64,000 bases of DNA from Patiriisocius sp047731265. GTDB lineage: Bacteria > Bacteroidota > Bacteroidia > Flavobacteriales > Flavobacteriaceae. The notes under the pieces were generated by a model. The model saw only the letters and a list, made by a program, of their open reading frames with translations, did no database searches and was not told the DNA's origin. The stretch lies in contig NZ_CP159835.1 in NCBI RefSeq assembly GCF_047731265.1, positions 3,038,001 through 3,102,000 of the forward strand. Direction: 5' to 3'. The position numbers and the translations under genes are program-made. This document shows, piece by piece, positions 18,912 to 28,387 of the stretch; position 1 is the stretch's first letter, and every line of letters starts with the position of its first letter.

Positions 18912-20081
18912 TTAAATTTTAGAACAAATTAATACTATTTTTTTTTCATTTTCAATAGTGGTGAAAAATAAATATTTATTTCCACCATCTTTGATTTTCC
19001 ATTTTTTTCTTAGCGTATTCACACTTTCTGGAAAATTCCTCGTTGTAATATTAGCCTTGCCAAAAGTAATACCATTGCGTGTCTCTTTCTTAGAATAAGG
19101 CAATACTTTTTCAATTATAAATCTTCTTCCAGGAAAATCAACTAAAACTTCATTTGTATATAAATGTGAATGTTGGTGGAGTTTAGCCATTGAAAATCGG
19201 GAAGTAATTTGATTGAAAGCGCCACTTTTCATGATAGCCGCATTAGGCTCGTAAAGATATTTCTGAGGTCCCGTTATGACTGCACTTTTTGTGTCTGGAA
19301 ATTGACAATTAAACACTTCATTATACAGGTTATTTAAATTGACGGTTTTTATTTTAGGAATTCCTTCGTAGTTTTTTTTAACAATCCATAATAATTCTTT
19401 TACTTCATTTTTTACTGAAACAATATGAATTTCAGACACATTATTAATTTCGCCTAAACCAACCGAAATATCCAGCATAGGGGAGGTTTTAATCATTAAT
19501 ATCTCACACCTTTTCATGAGATAGTCAAATATCATCGGAATATTCGGTAGGCAGTCTTCAAGTAAGAATACTTTTCCTTTAAGATCGTGACGTCTTGATG
19601 GATCTACATAGATGGTGTCAAAAAAAGTGTTTTCTATAGCTGCTACACCATCTATATTGCGACATTCAATATTTTGTTTGCCTAAAACATCAAAATTATG
19701 AGCAGCAATTCGAGATAGCGTAGTATTCATCTCAAAATGAGAAATAGTCTCAAATTTATCAGAAAAAAAACAACAATCGACACCAAACCCACCTGTTAAA
19801 TCTGCCAAGGAATTGCCTTTTATTAGGGAAGCTTTATAAGCCGCGGTAATTTGCGAAGAAGTTTGTTCTAAGTTAAGTTTAGGAGGAAATAAAATAGCGG
19901 GGGTGTTGTGCCATAAAGGCAATTTATTCTTCGCTTTGATATTACCTTCAATTTGCACCAACAAATCTTGGATAGTTATATCTTTAAATGGACTCCCAGA
20001 AAATGCTAATGTTGGAAGGGTACCGTCAAAGTTAATTTTAAACTCTTGGACGTCTTGTGATAAAAGATGTTCAAAGTTCAT
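18912..20081 (-). CDS. Class I SAM-dependent methyltransferase with THUMP-like C-terminus
   Basis: The 389-residue protein has a Rossmann-type SAM-binding motif ADLTGGFGVDCCFFS near residue 94, an acidic loop (IDGVAAIENTFFDTIYVDPS) and PSRRHDLKGKVFLLEDC. The last ~80 residues (GRRFIIEKVLPYSKKETRN, then TTRNFPESVNTLRKKWKIKDGG) match the THUMP-like domain found in this Bacteroidota family. RNA is the likely substrate, but the target base is unknown. No signal peptide is present, so it is cytoplasmic. It is the upstream gene of a two-gene unit. Confidence 0.82.
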   Translation of the reverse strand: MNFEHLLSQDVQEFKINFDGTLPTLAFSGSPFKDITIQDLLVQIEGNIKAKNKLPLWHNTPAILFPPKLNLEQTSSQITAAYKASLIKGNSLADLTGGFGVDCCFFSDKFETISHFEMNTTLSRIAAHNFDVLGKQNIECRNIDGVAAIENTFFDTIYVDPSRRHDLKGKVFLLEDCLPNIPMIFDYLMKRCEILMIKTSPMLDISVGLGEINNVSEIHIVSVKNEVKELLWIVKKNYEGIPKIKTVNLNNLYNEVFNCQFPDTKSAVITGPQKYLYEPNAAIMKSGAFNQITSRFSMAKLHQHSHLYTNEVLVDFPGRRFIIEKVLPYSKKETRNGITFGKANITTRNFPESVNTLRKKWKIKDGGNKYLFFTTIENEKKIVLICSKI

Positions 20082-20528
20082 TACTATGGTCTTTTGAGAG
20101 ATTTTGTTGTCATTTTATATTCAGAACGATACTCTTTTCAAATTATTTTTAGTGCTGCATAACTTGACACTACTAAAATCAATTTTCCCTAACAATAAAA
20201 GAAGAGCATCAATACCAATATAAAGTAAAAGTGTTTTTATTTTAAACAGGGAACCAAAAAAGTAAAATAATCTCAGCTATGAATACAATTGCTTTTAAAA
20301 TGCTGAGAGTTACCGCTTGTAGACTCGAATTGTAAATATAACCTTTTACAATAACCTAATGCTCATATTTTTGTGAAGGAATACAATGCAATTACTGCGG
20401 TATATGAAATGTTAAGGCTACGGTTATTTCTAAACATACCTAAATATAGGTTATTTTAAATAGTTAAAACAAGGTCTTTAAAAGAGTAGTATTGTGTGGA
20501 ATCATTATTTATGAAGAGGCTGTATAAG
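20082..20528. other. Intergenic region, possible remnant of a small membrane protein
   Basis: This 447-nt stretch has no intact gene. On the minus strand two short frames read SLQAVTLSILKAIVFIAEI (continuing ILLFWFPV, then TAA) and YIGIDALLLLLGKIDFSSV (continuing KLCSTKN). They could be pieces of a decayed membrane protein, but I cannot join them convincingly. No hairpin of note was seen. Confidence 0.2.
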
Positions 20529-21176
20529 TTAATTCTCAAAAGCATACTTAATAATATTCGCACCCATTTGTAATGCTTTTAACCTTATTTGGGGAGGATC
20601 ATTATGAACTTCTTGATTCTCCCAACCATCACCTAGATCACATTCGAATGTATATAGTAATAATAATCTTCCATCTTTTTCAATAGCAAGTGCCTCTGGT
20701 CTTGCTTTATCGTGTTCATGTATTTTAGGCAAGCCATCTGAAAACTTAAAATGATAATTAAAAATAGGGTGATTTCCTGGCAGTTCTTTTAATTCAATAT
20801 TAGGGAATATTTTGACAATTTCTTTTCTGAGGTATTGATCCATTCCATAATTATCGTCTATGTGTAAAAAGCCTCCACTCAAAAGATAATTTCTTAAATT
20901 TTCTGCCTCTTCAGGTGTAAAGAAAACATTGCCGTGACCTGTCATGTGAATAAAAGGATAGTCAAAAACATCTATGCTTTCTGGTTTTACAGTAGTTGTT
21001 TTTTCTGATAACGAAGTATCAATTTCCTTATTACAAAAATTAACCAGATTTGGTAAGGCGGTAGGGTTACTATACCAATCACCTCCTCCTCCATAATGCA
21101 GGACAGCTATGCTCTGAGCAGTCGTAGAAAAGAAGTGTATTAAAAAATAAAAAAAAAATAATTTTGAATATCTCAT
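20529..21176 (-). CDS. DUF4159 domain secreted protein
   Basis: The 215-residue protein has a signal peptide (MRYSKLFFFYFLIHFFSTTAQ) and a single DUF4159 domain. It shows the expected features: an N-terminal HYGGGGDWYSNPTALPNL, the core FIHMTGHGNVFFTPEE, LLSGGFLHIDDNYGMD and a late GNHPIFNYHF. The domain has a glutamine-amidotransferase-like fold in related proteins; its role is not established. It is probably periplasmic and transcribed alone or with the short gene upstream at 21223. Confidence 0.88.
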   Translation of the reverse strand: MRYSKLFFFYFLIHFFSTTAQSIAVLHYGGGGDWYSNPTALPNLVNFCNKEIDTSLSEKTTTVKPESIDVFDYPFIHMTGHGNVFFTPEEAENLRNYLLSGGFLHIDDNYGMDQYLRKEIVKIFPNIELKELPGNHPIFNYHFKFSDGLPKIHEHDKARPEALAIEKDGRLLLLYTFECDLGDGWENQEVHNDPPQIRLKALQMGANIIKYAFEN

Positions 21177-21222
21177 ATATTCAAAATTACAATATTGATT
21201 AGTAAATTAAGCTGAGGAGATG

Positions 21223-21432
21223 CTAAATTTTGTTGTGCATTATAGAAAATGTCAAGTGAGTAAATTTTTCCCAGTCTTCAATAAGTGTAAGTTTGGCTGG
21301 GGTATTATACTTCACAATTGTAAGCTCCTCTATTAAAGCAGAAATACTTCCAATTAATATAGGCTTAGAGGAAAGTTTTTGGCTCACCTTCTTAACCTCT
21401 AAATTTTTTTTTGATTGTAATAATTTTTCCAA
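21223..21432 (-). CDS. Short hypothetical protein, 5' end uncertain
   Basis: A 69-codon frame from TTG 21432 encodes a lysine-rich helical protein ending THLTFSIMHNKI. The same frame stays open and protein-like upstream (FKELKKPVNCPPNQLIPITI) without an ATG. An ATG at 21512-21514 (MSFK) is in another frame and would join this one after loss of a single nucleotide near 21500. The gene may therefore be frameshifted, with a true length of about 97 residues. No family is recognised. It lies between rsmE and the DUF4159 gene, all on the minus strand. Confidence 0.45.
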   Translation of the reverse strand: MEKLLQSKKNLEVKKVSQKLSSKPILIGSISALIEELTIVKYNTPAKLTLIEDWEKFTHLTFSIMHNKI

Positions 21433-21586
21433 GAGAGATGGTATTGTTATAGGAATCAGTTGGTTTGGAGGGCAATTTACAGGTTTTTTTAGTTCTTTAA
21501 ACTTTAAATGACATTATATTCGACGAAACTCACTTTATCACTACAAATTGTATGAATTTTGGAGAATTTAGATAAAAAGATAAAAA

Positions 21587-22294
21587 TTATTTGTAAAAAT
21601 AAATACTATGACAGGCTACAATAGCTGCGGTTTCAGTTCTGAGTCTACTCGCTCCTAGTGTTATTGGTTCAAAGTTATTTGTTAACGCAATTTCAATCTC
21701 TTTAGAAGAGAAATCTCCCTCTGGACCAATCAAGATAATAAATTGTTGGTGTCCTTCTATTTTTGATTTTAGAGAGTGTTTTTTAGAGTCTTCACAATGG
21801 GCAATAAATTTAGTGGCATTTGTATTTTTATTATTTTCAATAAATTGATCAAAGCTGGTCGCTTTGTTCAAAATGGGAAAAAATGCTTTTTGAGATTGCT
21901 TTGCCGCACTGCTGATAATTTTTTCATAACGCTCAGGTTTTATAATTTTACGTTCGCTGTGATTACAAATTATAGGAGTTATTTCAGTAACACCTATTTC
22001 AGTAGCCTTTTCTAGAAACCACTCATAACGGTCATTTAATTTTGTAGGGGCCACTGCCAAGTGCAATGAATATGACATTGGTTCTTGGGGAATAACGTTT
22101 ATGATTTTTCCACTACACCTTTTTGGATTGCTATTTTCAAGAACAATTTCATAAAAATTGCCAATTCCGTCAGTGATATATAGTATATCACCTATTTGTT
22201 TTCTAAGAACTTTTCCTATATGTCTACTCTCGTCTTTATCAAAAGTAATGTCTTTACTTGTTGTGCGTATCGAGGTGTTATAAAATAGTTGCAT
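21587..22294 (-). CDS. rsmE: 16S rRNA (uracil-1498-N3)-methyltransferase
   Basis: The 235-residue SPOUT-family enzyme methylates U1498 of 16S rRNA. The N-terminal PUA-like part contains DESRHIGKVLRKQIGD. The knotted C-terminal domain has ILIGPEGDFSSKEIE and LGASRLRTETAAI, the SAM-binding elements. Length is typical. It starts 6 nt after the tsaD stop on the same strand, so the two are co-transcribed. Confidence 0.95.
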   Translation of the reverse strand: MQLFYNTSIRTTSKDITFDKDESRHIGKVLRKQIGDILYITDGIGNFYEIVLENSNPKRCSGKIINVIPQEPMSYSLHLAVAPTKLNDRYEWFLEKATEIGVTEITPIICNHSERKIIKPERYEKIISSAAKQSQKAFFPILNKATSFDQFIENNKNTNATKFIAHCEDSKKHSLKSKIEGHQQFIILIGPEGDFSSKEIEIALTNNFEPITLGASRLRTETAAIVACHSIYFYK

Positions 22295-22299
22295 AGATA

Positions 22300-23327
22300 T
22301 TAATATCGCATTCGAGCATTAGCAGAAACACTTTGATTTGCAAATATGCCATTTTTAAATTTGAGTTCTCCAACAATCGCAATCATAGCGGCATTATCTG
22401 TGCAATATTCAAATTTTGGAATATGAACTTTCCAACCATATGTCGTTTCAGCTTCTTCTAATGCTTTCCTAATACCACTGTTTGCTGAAACACCGCCGCC
22501 AATTGCAATTTCATTTATGCCCGTAATTTTAACTGCATTCTTTAATTTGTCCATGATATAGGAGACTATAGTGTATTGAAGACTCGCGCATATATCGTCC
22601 ATATTTTCTTTGATAAAGTTTGGATTTTCAGCAACATTTCTTTCAATAAAATAAAGAACAGAAGTCTTTAAGCCACTAAAGCTAAAATCTAATGGTGCAA
22701 CTTTAGGCTTAGGGAATTTAAATTTTTTAGGATCCCCATTTTGCGCGTGTTTATCTATCAAAGGCCCACCAGGGTATGTTAATCCCAATATTTTTGCGCT
22801 TTTATCAAAAGCTTCGCCCACTGCATCATCAATTGTTTCACCTAAAATTTCCATTTCAAAATAATGACTCACTTTTACAATTTGAGTATGCCCTCCACTT
22901 ATTGTTAATGCAATAAATGGAAATGACGGTGGTTTTTTACCTTCAGTATTAATAAAATGTGCTAATATATGTGCTTGCATATGATTTACATCCAATAATG
23001 GAATGTCCAATCCAAAAGCCAAGGATTTTGAAAATGAAGTGCCTACAAGTAATGACCCCATAAGTCCAGGACCTCTAGTAAAGGCGATTGCTTTTAGTTC
23101 ATTTTTGTTGATATTTGCACGTTTTAGTGCTTGAGTAACGACAGGCACGATGTTTTGTTGATGAGCTCTAGAAGCAAGTTCTGGGACAACGCCGCCATAT
23201 TCTTCATGGATTTTTTGAGTAGCTACAATGTTGCTTAAAATCACTCCGTTATTAATTACGGCAGCAGCGGTATCATCACAAGAGGACTCTATACCTAGAA
23301 TATAACAATTTTTTTTTTCAATGTCAT
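22300..23327 (-). CDS. tsaD: tRNA N6-threonylcarbamoyladenosine transferase, 5' end out of frame at an A10 tract
   Basis: TsaD transfers threonylcarbamoyl to A37 of ANN-decoding tRNAs. The body shows NHMQAHILAHF (metal ligands), ALTISGGHTQIV and AIGGGVSANSG. The essential N-terminus (ILGIESSCDDTAAAVI) is encoded upstream of position 23244 in the same frame. That frame has no ATG, GTG or TTG; the only candidate is ATT at 23320-23322. The ATG at 23325-23327 gives MTLKKK and would read straight into tsaD if the A tract (23309-23318) had 11 rather than 10 A. With that correction the length is about 342 residues, normal for the family. Either an indel, slippage or a non-AUG start is involved. rsmE follows after 5 nt. 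Confidence 0.85.
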
Positions 23328-23370
23328 TAGGGCATATTTATTGGTTGTAAAATTATAACTTTAAACGCAT

Positions 23371-26300
23371 ATCAAAAAATTAAGAAAAATACTTGCCCGT
23401 ACCTTTGTAATCATTGTATTACTGTTGCTTCTATTTGTAATAATTTTATCCATGCCATCTGTACAAGCCATTGTTGCTAAACATGTTACGGACTCTCTTA
23501 ATGAAACATACGGAGTGGATATTAGTATTGATAGACTAGGGTTAAACTGGCGTGGGGATTTAGATGTTCGTGGTGTTTATATTGCAGATCATCATCGAGA
23601 TACGCTTATTTATGCTGAAGAAGTTCAAACTAATATCACTAGCATTGGTAAACTTATCAAAGGTGATCTTGGTTTTGGTTACATCGACCTTACTAAAGCA
23701 AAGTTTTATGTAAAAAATTATAAAAATGAAGAATCTGACAATCTTACCATTTTCGCAGATAAATTTAATACAGGTATTGAGGGTGCGGAACTTTTTTCAA
23801 TGTTTAGTAATGAGGTGACTATTAGAAATAGTCATATTATGATTATTAATGAAAACAACAAGAACCCAATAATTTTTGATTTAACAAATGTAAATACTGA
23901 AGCCCAAGACTTAAAAATTATAGGTGTCGAAGTTTTCACAAACATTCAATCACTATCATTAGATGCTGCTCGAGGCTTTTCTATAAAAAATATTACAACA
24001 CATTTTTCTTACACCAGAACTGAAATGATCCTTAAAGATTTAATTTTGGAAACTCCACAATCACATCTAAAAGGAGATGTTAAAATGATTTATGGAGAAG
24101 ATGGGTATTCAGATTTTGTAAATAAAATAATTTTTCAAGGAGATTTTGTTGACTCAAAAATTTCTACAAACGATCTCAATGGATTTTATAATGAATTTGG
24201 GCGCAATCAATTGCTAGATTTTAAAGGGAAAATGGAAGGTACATTAAATAACTTTTCATTTACAAATGCCAATGTAAGAACAAGTAATACTCGGGTTTCT
24301 GGTAATTTCTACTTTAAAGATTTATTAGAAGGAAGTGATGCATACGTAATTAATTTACGACGGCATCAATTGCGCACAAGTTACTATGATTTGAGAAGGT
24401 TTTTACCTAATATATTAGGAGAAGTACTTCCCAAACAATTAAAGTCTTTGGGTATTTTTAATTACAACGGAAGCACACAAATTACGGGAGAAAAGTTAAT
24501 AACCGATGCTAAATTCTCCAGTGATGTTGGTACTTTAGAAGCAAAGCTTGCATTAGATAATTATACCGTAGTTGAAAGAGCTAAATACAAGGGGAGTTTA
24601 ATTTTAGACAAATTCAATCTAGGGAAGCTTACCGAAGCAGCATCCCTAGGATTAATTACCGCGAACATTGATATTGATGGAAAAGGTTTTACTCAAAAAA
24701 CGGTAGATGCTAAAATCGAAGGGCTTATAAGTTCTTTTTCTTTTCAAGACTATTCTTATAAAAACATGGTTGTTTCTGGGAAGCTCAAGGATCCTGTTTT
24801 TAATGGTAACCTCGTTATAAATGATCCTAATTTAGAAATGGATTTTGAAGGGCTTATTGATGTGTCAGAAGAGTTTAATCAATACGATTTTAAAGCGAAT
24901 GTTACATTTGCTGAACTTAATAAATTAAATCTTGTTAAGCGTGACAGCGTATCGGTATTCGCTGGTAAGATCGAAATGGACATGGACGGCACAACGATAG
25001 ATAATGTGGTAGGCACTATTTCGTTTCAAGAAACTTTTTATCAAAGTGAAGTAGACGATTTTTATTTTAATGACTTTAAGATTAAATCCTCATTTAATAA
25101 AGAAGAGCGCATTATAGAAATAAAATCTCCAGATATTGTCGATGGTAAAATTTCAGGGAAGTTCTTAATCCAAGACATTCCTAATCTTTTCGTAAATGGA
25201 ATAGGAAGTATTTATGCAAATTATATTCCTAAAGAAGTAACAACAAACCAATACATAGATTATGAATTCACCATCTATAATAAAATTGTAGAAGTGTTTG
25301 TTCCACAGATAGAATTGGGAGAGAATACCCGTGTTCGGGGTTCGGTTTCTTCAGATAAAAGTAAGTTTAAACTTGCCTTTAAATCTCCCGAAATTTTAGT
25401 CCTTGATAATTATTTAGGTAAAGTTAATATCCAAGTAGATAATGATAATCCACTATTTAATACATATGTACAAATAGACTCTGTGTATACTGGAGCGTAT
25501 GATGTTATAGATTTTAGCCTTATTAACAAAACCTATAATGACACGTTGTTTATACAAAGTGAGTTTAAAGGAGGTAAAAGAAAAGAGGATATTTTTGATT
25601 TAGCATTGTACCACACAATTAATCCATTGGGTAAATCTGTAATCGGAATTAAAAAGTCTAAAATAATGTATAAAGACAATCCTTGGTATATTAATGAGAA
25701 TAACAATGACCTTAACAAGGTAACCTTTGATGATAATTTTAAAACCGTAACATTTGATTCGCTAATGCTTAATTTTAATGATGAACGCATCGCTATGGCA
25801 GGAGTTTTAAGAGATTCGACCTATAAGGCCATCAGGGTTAAGTTCACCAATGTCGATATTGGCAATATTATCCCCCCAGTGGACAGTTTAAGACTTTCTG
25901 GTAGTACGAATGGTAGTCTTGCATTTTTACAAGAAAATGGTGCCTACTACCCAAATAGTTCAATTACAATAGATGATGTAACTATTAATGAAGTTGGATA
26001 TGGTGATCTTAGTTTAGAAGTGGAAGGCAACGAAAACCTAACAAAATATCGAATTAACACTACCCTAATTAATGAAAATGTAAAATCAATTAGCGCCATT
26101 GGTGATATTGATGTTACTCAGGATAATCCACAAATAGATTTGGATATAATTCTTAATGACATAGACTTACAGGGGTTTACTTCGTTTGGAGGAGATGTGA
26201 TTACTAACATAAGAGGATTAACATCAGGTACAGCAAAAGTAATTGGAAACTACAAAGAGCCAGATATTAGCGGGCGACTCAACCTTAGGGACAGCGGCTT

Positions 26301-27810
26301 AAAAATACCCTATCTAAATACAGATTTTAATCTAGATAATAGCACGCAGGTAATTCTTAAAAAGGACAGTATTAAAGTGGTAACCACAGAAATTATAGAT
26401 GTAAAATACGGTACTAAAGGAACATTTACTGGAGGAGCAACTCATACAAATTTTGGAGATTGGAAACTTAATATGAATATTGAAGCTCCAGAAAGGTTAC
26501 TGGTGTTAGACACACCGCCAGACGAAGACGAATTATATTACGGTACTGCTTTTATTAGTGGTAATGCAACAATTGAAGGTCCTGTGGACGAATTAGAGAT
26601 TAAAGTATTTGCTACAACAGAAGAAAACACAAGTTTTAAAATACCTTTAAGTGATACAGAATCTATTGGGGATGATAGTTTTATTAATTTTCTTTCTCCA
26701 GAAGAAAAAAGAGCAAGTGTCATTGGAGAAAAAATTATAAATAAAGAAATTAAAGGATTATCAATAGACTTTGATTTAGATATAAATAACAAGGCAGAGG
26801 TTGAAGTAGTAGTGGATAAAGTGAATAACTCCACATTAAAAGGTAGAGGAGCAGGTACTTTATTAATTAGGCTAGATACGAAAGGTAAATTCAATATGTG
26901 GGGGGATTTTTTAATAAGTGAAGGCGTCTTTGACTTTAGATATAGCGGCTTAATTCAGAAAAAAATTGATGTTGTTTCCGGAGGTTATATCAGCTGGGAT
27001 GGACAGCCCGAGCGAGCTCTTTTGAATTTGAGTGCGAAATACACAGATGAGGCAAATCCTTCCGTTTTACTTGATAATCCAAACTTTAATCGAAAGATTC
27101 CTGTTGAAGTGATTATTGATCTCACAGGAGAAATTATAAAACCCGATTTAAATTTTAGAATAGATTTTCCAAGAACTGGCGCTACTGTATTAAGCGAATT
27201 AGAATTTAAATTACAAAATGAGGAAGAGCGAGAAAAACAAGCCATCTTCTTGCTTGCAACTGGAAACTTTGTAAATGATGGCTTTCAAGGAACCAATGCT
27301 TTTGCGGGAACACTTGCAGACCGTGTTAGTGGACTTGTAAACGAACTTTTCCAAGATGAAGACAATAAATTTAATGTTGGATTAGATTATTCTCAAGGCA
27401 GTACATTGCCTAATGCCGAAACCGCAGATAGGCTTGGAATAACCTTACAAACACAAATAAATGAACGTATTTTAATCAATGGACAAGTTGGGGTGCCAGT
27501 AGGCGGTGTTACCGAAACTGCAATTGCGGGTGATATTGAGGTGCAATGGCTTATAAATGAAGATGGAACACTTCGTATGAACTTTTTTAACCGTCAGGCA
27601 GATATTCAATTTATTGGCGAAGACCAAATATTTGAACAAGGACTTGGTGTGTCATATTCAGTAGATTTTGATACGCTTAGCGAACTCATATATAAACTAT
27701 TTAACAGAAAAATTACACGGGAATCCAATTACAAAGAAACGCCTGTAATACCAGATGATAATGATGCCCCTGTAGATTTTAGCAATAATGGAATTAAGCA
27801 AGAAGATTAA
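23371..27810 (+). CDS. TamB-like translocation/assembly module protein
   Basis: This is a very large envelope protein (about 1480 residues) with one N-terminal membrane anchor (KKLRKILARTFVIIVLLLLL), a long beta-rich AsmA/TamB-like periplasmic body and a conserved C-terminal DUF490 domain (about the last 350 residues, including GRLNLRDSGLKIPYLNTDF and DFLISEGVFDFRYSG). Such proteins bridge the inner and outer membranes and support outer-membrane protein or lipid transport. The natural start is ATC at 23371, immediately before AAA AAA TTA. No ATG, GTG or TTG precedes the membrane segment, and the first NTG codons (CTG 23422, TTG 23425) lie inside it. The gene is divergent from tsaD, with only about 45 nt between them. 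Confidence 0.87.
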   Translation: MKKLRKILARTFVIIVLLLLLFVIILSMPSVQAIVAKHVTDSLNETYGVDISIDRLGLNWRGDLDVRGVYIADHHRDTLIYAEEVQTNITSIGKLIKGDLGFGYIDLTKAKFYVKNYKNEESDNLTIFADKFNTGIEGAELFSMFSNEVTIRNSHIMIINENNKNPIIFDLTNVNTEAQDLKIIGVEVFTNIQSLSLDAARGFSIKNITTHFSYTRTEMILKDLILETPQSHLKGDVKMIYGEDGYSDFVNKIIFQGDFVDSKISTNDLNGFYNEFGRNQLLDFKGKMEGTLNNFSFTNANVRTSNTRVSGNFYFKDLLEGSDAYVINLRRHQLRTSYYDLRRFLPNILGEVLPKQLKSLGIFNYNGSTQITGEKLITDAKFSSDVGTLEAKLALDNYTVVERAKYKGSLILDKFNLGKLTEAASLGLITANIDIDGKGFTQKTVDAKIEGLISSFSFQDYSYKNMVVSGKLKDPVFNGNLVINDPNLEMDFEGLIDVSEEFNQYDFKANVTFAELNKLNLVKRDSVSVFAGKIEMDMDGTTIDNVVGTISFQETFYQSEVDDFYFNDFKIKSSFNKEERIIEIKSPDIVDGKISGKFLIQDIPNLFVNGIGSIYANYIPKEVTTNQYIDYEFTIYNKIVEVFVPQIELGENTRVRGSVSSDKSKFKLAFKSPEILVLDNYLGKVNIQVDNDNPLFNTYVQIDSVYTGAYDVIDFSLINKTYNDTLFIQSEFKGGKRKEDIFDLALYHTINPLGKSVIGIKKSKIMYKDNPWYINENNNDLNKVTFDDNFKTVTFDSLMLNFNDERIAMAGVLRDSTYKAIRVKFTNVDIGNIIPPVDSLRLSGSTNGSLAFLQENGAYYPNSSITIDDVTINEVGYGDLSLEVEGNENLTKYRINTTLINENVKSISAIGDIDVTQDNPQIDLDIILNDIDLQGFTSFGGDVITNIRGLTSGTAKVIGNYKEPDISGRLNLRDSGLKIPYLNTDFNLDNSTQVILKKDSIKVVTTEIIDVKYGTKGTFTGGATHTNFGDWKLNMNIEAPERLLVLDTPPDEDELYYGTAFISGNATIEGPVDELEIKVFATTEENTSFKIPLSDTESIGDDSFINFLSPEEKRASVIGEKIINKEIKGLSIDFDLDINNKAEVEVVVDKVNNSTLKGRGAGTLLIRLDTKGKFNMWGDFLISEGVFDFRYSGLIQKKIDVVSGGYISWDGQPERALLNLSAKYTDEANPSVLLDNPNFNRKIPVEVIIDLTGEIIKPDLNFRIDFPRTGATVLSELEFKLQNEEEREKQAIFLLATGNFVNDGFQGTNAFAGTLADRVSGLVNELFQDEDNKFNVGLDYSQGSTLPNAETADRLGITLQTQINERILINGQVGVPVGGVTETAIAGDIEVQWLINEDGTLRMNFFNRQADIQFIGEDQIFEQGLGVSYSVDFDTLSELIYKLFNRKITRESNYKETPVIPDDNDAPVDFSNNGIKQED

Positions 27811-27824
27811 TATAAGCTTATGTT

Positions 27825-28205
27825 TCATTTTGCGGCAATCATACTTATTTCTACATTCACAAATTTTGGTAAATTAGCGACTTCAACAGTTTCTCTTGCA
27901 GGTGCATTTTCTTCATTAAAATAGGATCCGTACACTTCATTAATAGCGGCAAAATTGTGCATATCACTCACAAAAATTGACGATTTAATAACGTGTTCAA
28001 AAGACATATCGGCCGCAGATAATACCGCTTTCATATTTTCCATTACAAGTCTTGTTTCAGATTTGATATCATCAATTTCAAGATTTCCAGTCTTAGGGTC
28101 TATGGCAATTTGTCCAGAGGTGTATAACATATTTCCGTAAAGAACCGCCTGATTATAAGGACCAATAGGAGCAGGGGCATTAGGAGTGTGTATTATTTTT
28201 TTCAT
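27825..28205 (-). CDS. RidA family protein (reactive intermediate deaminase)
   Basis: The 126-residue protein matches the YjgF/YER057c/UK114 family over its full length: IIHTPNAPAPIGPYNQAV, LYTSGQIAIDPKTG, and the active-site arginine in APARETVEVANLP near residue 105. RidA hydrolyses reactive enamines and imines formed by PLP enzymes. It is convergent with tamB (14 nt between stops). Confidence 0.93.
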   Translation of the reverse strand: MKKIIHTPNAPAPIGPYNQAVLYGNMLYTSGQIAIDPKTGNLEIDDIKSETRLVMENMKAVLSAADMSFEHVIKSSIFVSDMHNFAAINEVYGSYFNEENAPARETVEVANLPKFVNVEISMIAAK

Positions 28206-28387
28206 AGTGAAATTTATATTAAAAATTAAAGTTAACGTATTCAGTTTAATAAAAAAGACAGAGACCGCTTCTTAAGAGGAAATACTAAAAACACCAATAA
28301 CAAAAGGATATATGCTAACAAAAAACAGCTGACTGCGACTTAATATTATTGCTTTTTTAACTACCACACAGCTCCTGATTGATTTTT

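Noticed and set aside
20300..20345. TPP-riboswitch-like CTGAGA...ACCGCTTG motif
   Set aside because: The second conserved part (ACCTGATCTGGATAATGCC-like) is absent and no thiamine gene lies downstream on either strand.
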